From: Lepeophtheirus salmonis
Taxonomy: Eukaryota; Arthropoda; Copepoda; Siphonostomatoida; Caligidae
Length of the DNA: 64,000 bases
Reading direction: 5' to 3'
Assembly (NCBI RefSeq): GCF_016086655.4
Contig: NC_052136.2
Span: forward strand, 47,174,492 to 47,238,491
This document shows positions 1 to 11,737 of the stretch, piece by piece (within the stretch, counting starts at the first letter, position 1; each line of letters starts with the position of its first letter). Both the position numbers and the translations under genes were made by a program. The notes beneath the pieces are model-generated. The model ran no database searches. It was not told the origin of the DNA and saw only the letters and a program-made list of their open reading frames with translations.

Positions 1-642
1 TCTCTCCTTCCCCCTATATTTTTTTTTGCAAAGAAATGAAAGGTGTTTATATTTTAAGTTAGCTTGCTTTAGTTTTTAAAGTATAAATATATATTGACAT
101 CTTTTAAAAGTCACAGTATTACTGAAACATGAATTAAGTAGTCAGAACCTATTTTATTTGAAACCTTGGGAATATTTGGAATAAACGCCTCTATATTACA
201 TAATTAAATAATATTACAATACATATATCTTGCTACTATGTATAATATAGAAGTTATACTTTAATTCAGTTTGATTTAGTTTTAATGTTTGCCTTTCAAA
301 TATTTTGTTTATTACTGATATTGTTTCATCAGTTAGTTAAGTATATTGGGCTGTAAGATCCAACTTTGACATGAGTCATCATATTAATTAAATAGTTTGC
401 ACGTTAGGTTTCGACTTAAAAAAGTATTCCTCGTGAACTTTTAGAAAATATATGTATGAAATGATTATTGTAATTAACATAAAATATTTTTATGATAACA
501 TAATTGAAGTTTATTCATCCTTAAGTTATAAAACTAAATTCACAAATTATGTTTACAAAAAGAGCTTGTGATCTACAATACCATTCTTTTACACATACAA
601 CTTTAGGTAAACTCTTGAAGGTGATAGTTATTTTTTTTCATT
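1..642. other. AT-rich DNA, nothing recognised
   Basis: No open frames, repeats shared with the rest of the window, or RNA genes were seen. Confidence 0.6.
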
Positions 643-927
643 TTAAATAACAGAAATACTTGTTTTAAAATTTTTCCTATTAAACCACTTTATTTGTGGG
701 CATCCGATCACCTTGGAAGAAATAACATTGCATTTAGTAGATGCTTTACGACAACTTCTACTAAATCTGGTACTCATACAATTTGTTGTTGATAATATTA
801 AGATTTGAATATTAGGTCGAAGCTGTGGTCTAGGAAAAACCTTTGAATTATTTTCTGCAAGAAAATGTATAGAAACTTCATCATATGCACCACAGATAAC
901 CATGTATCCTACAACATTCATAATCAT
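643..927 (-). CDS. Unrecognised 94-codon ORF
   Basis: This is an open frame in very AT-rich DNA. It encodes a basic, serine- and cysteine-containing stretch (for example STRFSRSCRKASTKCN) with no recognised domain. A possible acceptor (TTTATTTTACAG) lies just upstream on the minus strand, but the ORF frame meets a TAA immediately before its first ATG, so it cannot simply be read as an exon from that acceptor. It may be chance. Confidence 0.15.
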   Translation of the reverse strand: MIMNVVGYMVICGAYDEVSIHFLAENNSKVFPRPQLRPNIQILILSTTNCMSTRFSRSCRKASTKCNVISSKVIGCPQIKWFNRKNFKTSISVI

Positions 928-2522
928 TTAATTTATATTCTGTCAACTGTAAAATAAATTAATTATTAAAAGTAGAAGAACTTGCCAACTTTTTTTAATT
1001 TTCATACCCAGAACTACATTGAATTTAATGACATAGAACACCACTTATACAAAACAACTCATGATATCAGAGAGATGCCACAAAATTTACTACTCAGTCT
1101 CATCATCTATATATATAAATATACATACATTAGCCTTGTACCCATTCGCCCTTTTCCCGTTCAATCGTTTGTTTTTTTAAAAAAACTTTCGTTTGCCGTT
1201 CATTCGTTCATTTTTGAATTATTTTTTGAATACATTTAATATTAATCTACAGGCCCGTCCGGATTCATTTTTTTACTTTATGGTAGAATACATTCTGAGA
1301 GGCCTCTTTTTTTTAATGGATTAGCTGAATTTTTCAAAACTCTGTAGATTCCTTCTGTGAGCTCATCTCTTATTTACCGGCAGTGGTCTAAGTTTTTCTG
1401 TAACGTTAACCTCTTGAGACAGGTTGGTTCATTTTTTTCTTATTATTGTTAACAACATTAATGCAAGACTTTGGTGTGTGTGTGTGGGGGGGGAGGGGGC
1501 TTGCTGTGTGAGATGGCAAAATTAGTACCTAATCACTTGTCTATATTGTTGGCTAAAACCTGACCTTAATGTACTGCCTTGACCGATTAAGAACTGCATT
1601 TCTTAGTGTGAAAATAATAAGTGCATAGCAACGTTTTACATATATTCGTGCAGTTATAATATTTATAATTTATTTTGTAACCCTTGTGTGCAGTTTTTGT
1701 TTTGTACATAGTTCTACTTTGTATTTTGCATCGGATGTTGATGTTACATGTTTTTAATTATTTTTTATATTATTGGAGGTTTTATTGTTTTTCAAAATAA
1801 AATAAACGTATATGGCAAATATTATATTCAACTTTTTGTAAAAGTATACTTTGGGTACAAAAATTATATTATTGGTTATTGTCTTGTATAGGGCGCCAAG
1901 TTAATATGGATTGGCAATGGTCGATTGCATAGATAATCACAATATCACACAAATGAAATTTATAATTAAAAGAAGCAAAAGTAGGTAGAAGCATCAAACG
2001 AAATCTATTCCTTTTTTTTCTTTTTTTTAACTGTTTGTCTAAGGCCCACAAATAAGTAAACAAAATTACCAACTCGAAGATAGATCTATAAACTCGATAA
2101 ACTAAATTTTGACGTCACAAAGTATAACAGCGTTCCTCTAATAGTTTCAGCCAAGGAAAGCGATATATATGTATTTAGCAAATTGAGTCAAGTCCGTGGT
2201 CCTCATAATTGACTTTATACTTTTCGACAAAATCTTTCATACTCTCTCTTTCATACACACTTATAATTTGATGCCAAAAGGGTGAGATATTCATTTTCTT
2301 AGCTTTTGGAAAAACAACTCGAAGTATCCACACTATGTAGATTTGAATCCTTTTGATCGGTGAATATGATGCATTATGGAGCATCAAAAATTCCATAACA
2401 GCTCCATTCAGATAAAAAAACAAAACTCATCAAGCAACAATATTGAAGTCTTCTGGCATTTATTCATTACCTTAATATCCTTTACCTAACAGTGTCTTAG
2501 AGAAGAGTGACTGCTGCATTTA
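928..2522. other. AT-rich DNA, nothing firm
   Basis: A TG/G-rich simple stretch lies at 1471-1499. Short open frames at 982-1239, 1869-2072 and 2175-2423 show no domain and are likely chance. Confidence 0.5.
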
Positions 2523-2828
2523 TCAGCCAAATTTGGACTGGCTCCGGTGTGCCGTGATGATAGCGTGGTACACCATAATAACAGCCTTCATTCTGATGAG
2601 CTGGCAATCTGTTTGCAAAGTGTCGAGTGTGATATTGCTGGTGAAGGAGAATATATTAAAAATAAAATGTAACCAAAAATAGTATTTAAATAGAGCAAAA
2701 AAAGAGTTTTGAGTTCATTCTATGAATGTCACGTTTTTTTTTTTTAATTTACTCAAGCTCCGGAAAGTTTTGGGACTTCATTCTGTAGATCTGAATGTAG
2801 GACTGCTCGGAAGGAAGTTGTAGAACAT
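2523..2828 (-). CDS. Candidate last two exons of an unrecognised gene
   Basis: On the minus strand a T-rich acceptor ending TTTCAG is followed by an exon (2828 to 2753) that reads VLQLPSEQSYIQ and IYRMKSQNFPEL in succession. It ends at GA|GTAAAT. After a 115-bp intron ending CTTCACCAG comes an exon (2637 to 2523) reading NITLDTLQTDC, then QLIRMKAVIMVYHA, then IITAHRSQSKFG and a TGA. The split codon (GA + C, Asp) keeps the frame. Both exons are clearly GC-richer than their surroundings and have GC-rich third positions. The second exon is also open in another frame (ending WLINAAVTLL then stop), so the frame is not certain. No known domain is recognised and upstream exons were not found. Confidence 0.4.
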
Positions 2829-3181
2829 CTGAAATAGTATATATTACCTATACTTTATTGGGCATTGATGTTACTTTTAAATGGAAAATGAAATGCAATT
2901 GATTATTCATTATATATATAGGATGTATTAGATGAAGGAACACAGCCATTAGTTTCACTACAGAGCGTTAGGTGTCTGTATATTAAAATCAAAAAGTTCA
3001 CGCATATAAAAGTTATAAAATGACTTATTTCCTTTGGATGAGAAATTGAAGTAACCAGTTGCATCTAACAGGGAAGAAAAGAGTTTCTTTATTCTCCTTT
3101 TCCTCTCTGCTACATATATTAAACATTTTGTCATATTTATCTTAATATTTTATTATTTTTTTTAAGTATTTACATGGGTAT

Positions 3182-3870
3182 GTTTGCCCGGTGTTGCCAA
3201 AAACAATAAGAAATAAAAAAATATTATGAGTTCTTCTGCTTAATATTAAACTAAAAATAAAGATAGTAAATATTTTTAAATTATTCTTATGTTGTTATTA
3301 CGAATATGAGAATGTATACAAATTTATAGACATTATATAGGCACTTTTTTCATACGATGAGGAAGTGGTTGCTTTATTCTGGGTCAGACGCCAAAATTGT
3401 AGTCTCGCAGCCGTTTCCTTGAGCATCAATAAATCCACCTAATATCCCAAAATACTTGAAGGCTGTACAGATGAAGAGATGGGCAAAAAAACAGTTAAAA
3501 CTCTACCGCCACCGTTTTTCTAGACGCCAATGAATCCTTTTAATATTTTATAGAACACCCTAGCCCATGGAATGTGTAGGTAAACTGCTGGGTCTGAGGC
3601 AAGTTAAATTTCCCAAAATACACCCCGGTTCTCACGTTGTACAAGGGAAATACTGAGCCTCAAGACAGTTGAAACTGCACAGGCGCCGCATTTCTAAGTA
3701 CCGAGAGTCCTTCTAATATGCTAGAATATACCCCCGCTTACAGGCTATGCATATGTAATGATGTGTGCTGATATGTGATGAGGTAGTTTAAATTCCTTTA
3801 CCACCCTATCCTTGAGCATTAAAGAACCCTTTTAATATCCAAATTACCATATAATATCCACATTTCATCT
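3182..3870 (+). repeat. Minisatellite-bearing element, copy H1
   Basis: The head (about 3182-3420) begins with a GC-rich hairpin-like motif (GCCCGGTGTTGCC). It continues through AT-rich sequence to TGAGGAAGTGGTTGC and GAGCATCAA. From about 3421 the body consists of alternating ~108-bp half units: gagcatcaa..aacccttctaatatcccaaaatac, then a second type with gttgtgtaggtgaactgctggg. The same head and body recur at 5893-6360, and inverted at 52140-52756. The body alone recurs at 59528-60553. Confidence 0.75.
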
Positions 3871-4239
3871 ACAATACTTTAGTGAATGCTCCTGAAAGAA
3901 TAAATCAAGTAATATACATTTTTTATATATCTTAGTGATACCTTGTTCAGGATGTATTCATATATTTAGCAATTTCTTAAGAAGATTTAATGAACTTATT
4001 ACTTTACCTTAAAAAAAATTTCTTTATTTTCCTGTTACTTTCTTTGATTCTTCCTTTTTTATTATTATTAAAGACTGAGGCAGCTAATGCAGTTACAAAG
4101 TTATAACATTGTACCTATTAGACAGTGATAGAGCGAAAGGACGAACGTTCAAAGTCTAAAAAAAGAATGAAAAAACTATTTTAAGGTAATGTCCAAGTGA
4201 TATACAATATAATACTTTTTTTTTAAATTGTTAACTCCT

Positions 4240-4500
4240 AAATAATAAAATGAGTTACTGTAGTTCAGTTTTCTTTTTTCAGTAAGTAAAATTTACCAAA
4301 TTTCCAGAGAAAAGTAAACTAACTTTGAGATCCTAACATGGGAGCTATGATAAAAAAATCAGTGGCAATGTGCCTTTTTTATGTAAAACATGTTGCCAAT
4401 GTTTCATATTCATAAAACTTGGACAATTTTTTATTATTATTCATCAAGTACTTGATAGTGTATTTCATATTTTTTTTAAATCAAAATTGGGGTCATAAGA
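4240..4500. repeat. Dispersed repeat, family shared with 28840-29130
   Basis: About 260 bp is alignable by eye with 28840-29130. Shared blocks include accaaatttc..gagaaaagtaa, ctaactttg, and gggagctatgataaaaaa against gagagctatgataaaaaa, followed by a common region around acataaaacatg and tacttg. There is no coding potential. The element class is unknown. Confidence 0.5.
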
Positions 4501-5892
4501 AATTTAATATTTTTATATTGACTTCTTTGTTGGTATCCTCACACTTTTAAGTAATTAAGTACCAAAATTTCGAAAGGTTAGCCGTTTTGGATAGAAAATA
4601 TACAAGAAAAAATAGAGTACAGTAAAAAGATAATTAAAGAGATTTTGAAAATTTTGGTATGAGACAAGTATCTATATCTCTAAAGAATGTTCTGAAATTT
4701 GGTACACTTAATTTAATCATGACATTCCCTCGTTGATTTGAGATGGAATAACCCTGTTATGACGTTTTATTAGATTAGCATCAAAAAGAGGGATAGGGAG
4801 GGGGAGAGAAACCAAAATTAAAGAACAATAATGTAGTAGGAAGGAAGTTCAATAGTCAGTTGTTAAATAATAATGACAATAACTGAACAAAAGAAAATCA
4901 TGCTTTATTTTATCAATTGCAAAACAACGGTTACGTAAAAAATATACACAATTTACATACCTATTTACATATTATATTTACTAAGAAACCAAGGTTCTTT
5001 TTTTTTTTTTTTGGAAAATATTGCTCTTTCACATTGTGGTTGAGTCATCTTGGATGTATAAATTCACAAAATGTCTGGTGGTATAATCGTAAATAGTGTA
5101 TTTTAAAAATCATCATGAAAATAAAAAATAACTCAAAACTATAGCAATTAAAAAATACAAAATTAAAATCCACAAGAACTGATATTATTATAACTTTAGT
5201 CTTAATTTTTTTAAATTTCTATGTTAATATCCCATGAAATATAAAACAAAAACAAATTGTGTTAATGTATATTTAAAAAAATCTCCCGTTTTTAGTTAAA
5301 AAACTGTGATATTCTAAAATGTCATGGGTTTTTTTGTTAAGTGAAGTATTTTCTGTGTCTTCCTATATTGCTTGGGGGTATGAATATCAAATAGATAACT
5401 TTATCTATTTATTTTAGATTTAAATTTCTCATAATTGGATAATACCTTTTGTTATTATATATTAATCACATACAACATCATAAGGAAGTCGCCTTGACTG
5501 TTTTATTGGACTTTATCCTTATATAAAGTTATATACTTAATGATAAGGAAATCCAAGATGAAAACCATAGAAAATAAAGTTATAGGATAGTAACTGAATA
5601 CTTATTTGAATTATTAAGAAAAATTATACGATAATACAATGATATGATTATGAAGTATTGTAATAAAAATAATATATTTTGAATTCCCTTTTTTACCAGT
5701 ATGAAATAAGATATTTATTTATGAATGTCTTTTAAATTTCCCCACAGTTATCATAGCTACAGTTAAAGAAATGATGATATATCAATATACTAATCAAAGA
5801 TACCAAAAATTACTTGGTAATAATGACAGTTTCAATAATTTTTGGAAAAGAGTAGCTGAGCTGTCATTACGATTTATTAGAACTATAGTAAG
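4500..5892. other. AT-rich DNA, nothing recognised
   Basis: Only homopolymer runs (for example the T run near 5000) and short chance frames are seen. Confidence 0.5.
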
Positions 5893-6360
5893 TTTTCCCA
5901 GTGTTGCCTGGGACATTCAGAAATTAAAAGTAATTTATAACTATTTTTCTTAATATAAACAAAAAACTGAAACCTTGAAATTTTAAGAATTATTCTCATG
6001 TTGGTTTTATGAGTATGAGTATACTATTACATAGGCATTATATAAGTACTCTGTCCTCACACAGTGAGGAAGTAGTTACTTTATACTGGGTATGACTCCA
6101 AACTTGAAGTCTTGAAGCCGTATACCTGAGCATCTGGGAAACCTTCTAAAATCTCAAAATACAGCTTGGATATCAGGTTGTAAATACAGTTTAAACCCTA
6201 GCAAAGCCGCGTTTCAAGGCACAAAGCAACCCTTCCAATATTCTATAAAAACACCACCGTCATTGGGGTGTGCAGGCCAACTATTTGGATCAAGTTAAAC
6301 TAAATTTCTTCGTTGTCGATTCCTTGAGCATAAATAGACCTTCCTAATATCCAAACTACA
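5893..6360 (+). repeat. Minisatellite-bearing element, copy H2
   Basis: The head starts at TTTTCCCAGTGTTGCCTGGGA, where TCCCAG and CTGGGA form a 6-bp stem. It runs through ctcatgttggttttatgagtat and gaggaagtagttactttat to gagcatc at about 6128. About two half units of the ~108-bp body follow. It ends a dozen bases before the LINE ORF begins at 6373, so the two elements abut. Confidence 0.7.
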
Positions 6361-6372
6361 TCCAATTCAAAG

Positions 6373-9300
6373 ATGGAAATTAAAAACCTAACTGGGAAGA
6401 GTCCAAAAAACCCATCCAAAATAGATAAGTTATTTGATATCGCTGTAGAAGAATAGTTCAGACGGAAAAACCAACCGAAAAATAGGGATGATAAGCTACT
6501 GTATATTAACACTCAACACTCTAAAGCAGCAAACTTAGAGCTGATATTAAGAAAATAACAAATATTTAAATAACTGAGCCATATCTCTGTAATGATACTA
6601 CGAAAATAATCGCTCTTGAAGGATTTACAATGCATAGTTGACCTGGGATAAATTCAACGGCTTTTATTCGTTCGGCTAACCATTTGCGAGCATGGTTAGT
6701 TCTAGAATTTTCAGACATAGCCATCTGCACAATAGGTATGAAAATAGATGGGCTAGTAACATATATCTCTGATTCTTTCCTTGACCAATGATTACCCATT
6801 GAGAATGAAGCATTGTTACGTCTCATTAAGTATTGTAAAAAAGAACAAAAACCATTTCTCTTAGCTACATAATCAAATGCCCACAATCAAATGTGTGCTA
6901 GTAGATAAACTGACAAAAGAAGAGAGTTTCTGGAAAACATCTTTCAAAAAAACAATCTTAGTGTTATAGACAAAAGGAGTGAGAATACTTTCATCACCCA
7001 ACGAGCCATCGACATCACAATCGTGGATCAACACGCATTAAACAAATTCAAGATAACAGGCTCTTAAACTATCAATGTCTGATCATAGATGCAAAGTTTT
7101 TGGATTTGGCTAATACAACTCAATTCCCAGAGGAATCAAGTAATTATATATACGCTAACTGGGATATCTTTAGGTCCCACACAGAATCCGCATTATTACC
7201 AGTTATAGGTTCAAACGCAAATGTTATTGATGAGTGCACTGAATAGCTATCAAGGCTACCAGCATGGCAGTAGATATTGTGTGTCCAAAAAGATTTTTTT
7301 TTATTGCGAAATCAATTCCCTCGTGGACGAATCATCTTACCAGCCTTAGGTATAAACTCAGTAAATTCAAAACAAAGCGTCATCGTATGTCCCACAGAGA
7401 TTAATACCTTTTTGCAAAGAATGCTTCTTGATCAGCACTGAGAAACGAGCTAAGATAATCTTAGAGGAGTTTTCTGCAGTAAAGCAGAAGGTCGAAAGGA
7501 TATCGCTCAACTTGTAATATTTCAAAAAACAACATACAACTCTGATGGTCTTCTTAAAATTGATCATGGTTTAAACACTATCACCTGCTTAGTCACCAAA
7601 CTTATCATTGAAACTCATTTCCAACAATGTAGACTCAATAACTCTCCTGGAACAGACATGCGAGTAATTGGTTTTATCACACACTTCTTGGATATCGACA
7701 AGGTTAAAGAATCCTTTAACTCATTTGGCTCTTACAAAAGCTCGGGACCTGACGAACTGAAACCAGTTGTACTGCAATAACTTTGGAGACAGCATCGTTT
7801 TCGATATCTCGAAACTTTATAAAGCCATCCTCGTCACTGGTTATTCAAAAAGATATTGGAGATAAATTAAAGTAAGTTTTCTGCTAAAACTAAGTAAAAA
7901 GATTACAGCCTGGCCAAATCCTTGAAACCAATAACTCTTTCCTTCTTGATGCTTACAAAACTTGAGCAGATTTAACACTGGTAACTTGAAGAAGTAGGTC
8001 ATTCCAACACTCCACTCTATACAAGGGGCTTATAAACTGAGACAGCTCTTTCACAAGTCACCGATACCATAAAAAATCATATAACAACATCAATGCACAC
8101 TTGTGGTCAATTTTAATTGCACCGGTGCTTTTTTTGTATATATAGTTTAATTCAGCTGATGGAACATTGGAAAAACTCGGTATTCTAGAGTGTATCAGAT
8201 CCTTGTACAAAAATCTAAAAATTATCTGTACGGTCACAGTCAAGCTTGAAGGCGAAGAAGTTTGCGTCAAACCAACCAGTGGGAGCCCAAAAGGGGACGT
8301 TCTATCGTCGGTTGATTGGAATAATGCCATACTTTATAAATTTAAAAAAAAACAATGAAGGTTGTTTTCTAGGCAGACGACATCCTCCTTTTAATTAGTG
8401 GAAAACATCCCACGCCATCAATGCAAAGGACAATCAATACTATTTTTACCTTTAACCCATATAAATCTAGCATTATTATCTTTTCAAAAGCTTATAAACC
8501 TAGATCAAAATAGTTTTCTATACATAAAAATGGATGACAAGCGATGTAATATATCTAGGTGTTACTTTTGATCAAGGACTCGCCTTGACAGAGCATTAGA
8601 AAAAAAAGCCTTTAAGTGTTTTCAATTATAGAACATGACCAAGGCAATCATAAGACAAAAATGGAGACTGCCCTCAAACAAGGTTCTCTGGCAGTGTGAA
8701 GCTATGATAAAACCTTTCATCTCCTATGGGTGTCTGGTATGGGGACATGCAATCACTGCATAGAAAAGTGCTATGAAAGTTTAATCAACATGATAATAAG
8801 GCAACTCTTGGTAATTACTCATAAATTTTGATGGATACCAACTGCAGGAATGGAGGCCTTTTTGGGTATTGCTCTTTCTGACATATACATCAAAGAACAG
8901 TCGACAACATCGAGATGAAAAACGAAGCATTTCTTACATGGCACATGGGATCGAATTGGTAATCTTCAAAAACTTCGTGGGCATAAGTTTCGTTATGATA
9001 AAATACGTATACAAGTCTGAATGCATAAGCCAAGTGCTACATAAAAAGGGTTTTCGTTTGTATAGATAATTGTCAGATTAAGAATTCTGACGCGTTAATC
9101 TATAAGGAAGGTTCTAAAGATAAAAACGGAAATACTGGGGCTGGATGGACCATCAACAAAGAAGATCCATCAATTTGTTATTCGATAGGAGGCTTCAGTA
9201 TTTCAAGCAGATATTTTCGCCATAAAACAAAGTGTAGAAGCTCTTTTCAAGTATGAAAAAATTCTGCATAATGTAATAATCAGATTAGACTCCCAATCAG

Positions 9301-9775
9301 CAACTGCTATATTCTTTAATCCCCTTACTACTAGTAAAAGAGTTTTAAAATGTAAAGACCCCATCATCAAATAAGTGAGTGAGAAAAATGTACATATAGA
9401 AAGGTGCAAAGGACATCCCAACATTACAAAAAAAGAACTTGGATACCATACTGCGAAGGGGGGTTCTATGAGCCAAACCACTTTGCTATTGGGACACCTT
9501 AAGCTAATATCAATATACCCATACTATACTTAATATGCCGAAGTCGAAGTTTATCAAACTCAGAAGAGAACAATTGAAACTCATTGTGTAAGCCTACAAG
9601 ATACATTATCCATGTATCTAAGCAAGTAGAAGGACATCAGTTCAACGTGCAATGTATGTATGGAAGAATTGCAATGTGTCTCATCAATAGATGCCCCATC
9701 CTATCTTACCTATAAGAGGCATCAAGCTATGAATGAGAAAAACGAAGATATTCGTAAAATCTATGAAATGTAAAA
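6373..9775 (+). pseudogene. LINE ORF2 pseudogene: endonuclease, reverse transcriptase, RNase H
   Basis: The endonuclease part starts MEIKNLTGKSPK, passes LLYINTQHSKAANLELI (about 6490), then NSTAFIRSANHLRAWLVLEF, then KPFLLATYSNAHNQM (about 6850-6890) and the Asp-rich ITQRAIDITIVDQH (about 7000). The reverse transcriptase part shows ESFNSFGSYKSSGPDELKP (about 7710), ETALSQVTD, GSPKGDVLSS (about 8290) and the catalytic ADD box at 8373-8381; the residue before the box is now TAG. Later come VIYLGVTFDQG-like text, MTKAIIRQKW and KPFISYGCLVWGHA. RNase H text includes KDKNGNTGAGWTINKED (about 9115) and RLDSQSA (about 9285). A CNVCMEELQ tail lies near 9650. At least eight stops and several frameshifts make it inactive. 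Confidence 0.8.
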
Positions 9776-9915
9776 AATTAAAATTATTATTGAACAAAAT
9801 TTTGATATAAACTAGGTTTTAGATTCAGCTGTAATAGTACAAATACCCTTTTTAAGAGGTCGTTTCGTTGCCTAACATTTGTATAATTTTATTGTATGTA
9901 TGTATGGTAAACAGT
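6373..9915 (+). mobile_element. Long non-LTR retrotransposon (LINE) of the RNase H-bearing I/Jockey-like group, decayed
   Basis: A single decayed ORF2-like coding track can be followed across 3.4 kb in shifting frames: an APE-type endonuclease, a reverse transcriptase, an RNase H and a cysteine-containing tail. The endonuclease, RT, RNase H order is typical of I-group LINEs. The 3' end lies near a TATGTATGTATGG stretch at about 9900, just before the mariner at 10069. No ORF1 was found upstream; the copy begins within about 15 bp of the H2 repeat, so it is probably 5' truncated or disrupted. Confidence 0.8.
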
Positions 9916-10068
9916 AATAAATATTTATCAAACTAAATAACTCCGCAACAAATCATAAGTCTTTCATTTACTATTCGTTACTTGATAATTAGAGACTGCC
10001 TCTTCATGAATTACAAAAATAGTTTTCAAAAATAAAAAAAAAAAACTTTAAGTTGCAACTTATTAAAG

Positions 10069-11291
10069 TACCAGACCGTGCAAAATTATTTACCAATGAT
10101 GTAAATATACTTTTTAAAAGATTTGGTGGCAACCAATCTGATTGTTTCGTATTGTTACTGTTAAAATAAACAAAATCCTTCCCGTGAGAGCGTAACAACT
10201 TCCACACGTGAAGCCATGTCCAATCAGGAAACAAAGAGGATCGAAATTGCAGCCCTCATCTGAGCGGGAGTGCCTCATAACAACATTAAGGAACAGGTTG
10301 GGGCCTCGTTGAAGACAATTTACAACGTTTCCAAGCCCTTGGAGGCTTGGGGGAGGGATGTCAAGCACTCCCCTGGGGCTGGCAGGAAGCCCACTGTCTC
10401 AACAAGGCAAGTAAATGCAGTGTTCAAGAGGACTCCCAACAGGTCCATTGCCGACATGCCCAGAAAGATGGGAACCTCGAGATCAACTGTTTCAAGGGCA
10501 TTGAAAAGGGCTGGAGGAAAGTCCCTGAGGCGTACTGTACGCCCTCTGCTAACTGAACGTCAGTGAGAAGTCAGACTTGAGCGTGCCAGAAAATCTTGAA
10601 TGATATCAAGAGTTCATCAGCACACATCATCATTTTTTCAGATAAGAAAACTTTTACGGTCGATCCTGTTTTCATTAGGCAAAATTACCGTGTTATAAGC
10701 TATGGAGGTGTGCAAGATAAGCACCGCTATGTGGCAACAACAAAGCACCCTGCTTCGGTGATGATGTTGGGGTTCGTGGCCTCCAACGGGAAGGCCATGA
10801 AGCCAAGGTCCTTCCGTGGATCAAATTCATAGTCGGGAACTGTCCTTGTGTTTTTCAACAAGATTGAGCACCCGCCCATGCTTCCAAGAAAGCTCACGAG
10901 TGGCTCAAGGACAACATGAACTTTTGCCCTAAGGAATACTGGCCCCCTCAGAGCCCAGATCTGAACCCACTAGACTTCTCTATCTAGGCGCACGTGGAGA
11001 CCAAGGCCTGCAAAAAACGACACAAGAACATAAATGTCTTAAAGGCTGCTGTGAACAAGGCCTGGGCCTCCATGGACGCCGATTACATCCAGCAAGTCTG
11101 TGGCAGCTTCAGACGTCGCCTGACCAGTGTCATTGAGTCAAATGGTGGCTACATTGATTAAATTTGATCACAAACTATTTTATTATTCTAAAAATGTATG
11201 AATAATTGTTTCTCAAGTCATTCGAAATGTCATTATTGTCCGCGATATGTTTCTGAACAAAAATCGGTAAATAATTCTGCACGGCCCGGTA
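10069..11291 (+). mobile_element. Mariner-type DNA transposon, DD37D branch, copy M1
   Basis: The left end at 10069 (TACCAGACCGTGCAAAATTA) and the right end at 11291 (reverse complement TACCGGGCCGTGCAGAATTA) are imperfect inverted repeats of about 30 bp. They start and end at TA, the usual Tc1/mariner target. The element is 1,223 bp. Its interior matches the copy at 35845-37096 over nearly its whole length, except that M1 lacks about 61 bp near 10802 and keeps 30 bp that the other copy lost. Confidence 0.92.
10216..11161 (+). pseudogene. DD37D mariner transposase, broken (M1)
   Basis: The protein starts MSNQETKRIEIAAL, with an N-terminal helix-turn-helix (VPHNNIKEQVGASLKTIYNV) and a second one (KMGTSRSTVSRALKRAGGKS). 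The DDE core reads FSDKKTFTVD (first Asp), QQD then stop then APAHASKK (second Asp) and WPPQSPDLNPLDFSI (third Asp). There are 37 residues between the second and third Asp, hence DD37D. Breaks: CGA to TGA at 10261 and 10564 (both CpG-type C to T), a 1-base loss near 10586, a ~61-base deletion near 10802, GGA to TGA in QQDGAPAH, and TAG at 10985-10987 where the family has Trp. It ends ESNGGYID then TAA. It is not functional. Confidence 0.9.
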
Positions 11292-11737
11292 TTACGCTCG
11301 TATAAAATTAATTTGTTTTACAGCTATAACCATAGTGTAGTAAATTTAATTGAAAATGGACTTGTTTTACATTTCGAGTGTTTCTATTTTTCAATAAGTG
11401 TACTCATCACCTTAATAGTTACTTTATTTTGCTTTTTTAAACATAAATTTTAACAAAATATTTCAGAATATATTAAAAAAATCAAAGAATGAAATTAGAA
11501 AAAAAATTATTTGTTAATTACATAAATTAATAATGATGAGCGTTTCATAATAATCATAATATTTTAAGATATATAAAATGCTATAATAATTATTTAAGTT
11601 ATTCATATAATTAATAACAGCACTTTCTTATGACAAAGTAGTTTTCATATATTTTCTGATGAAGTTTTATAATTTTTTAAATATAATTTGGATTATTTTT
11701 CATTTAATATAAAATTGATATATACTAAAAAAATCTT

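Noticed and set aside
1869..2423. Two minus-strand ORFs (67 and 82 codons)
   Set aside because: I tried to read them as transposase or exon pieces and found no motif or convincing splice sites.
6566..6886. 106-codon minus-strand ORF
   Set aside because: The plus strand here reads the LINE endonuclease (NSTAFIRSANHLRAW), so this is its shadow.
8058..8330. Minus-strand ORF of 90 codons
   Set aside because: It is the antisense shadow of the LINE reverse transcriptase, which is legible on the plus strand over the same bases.
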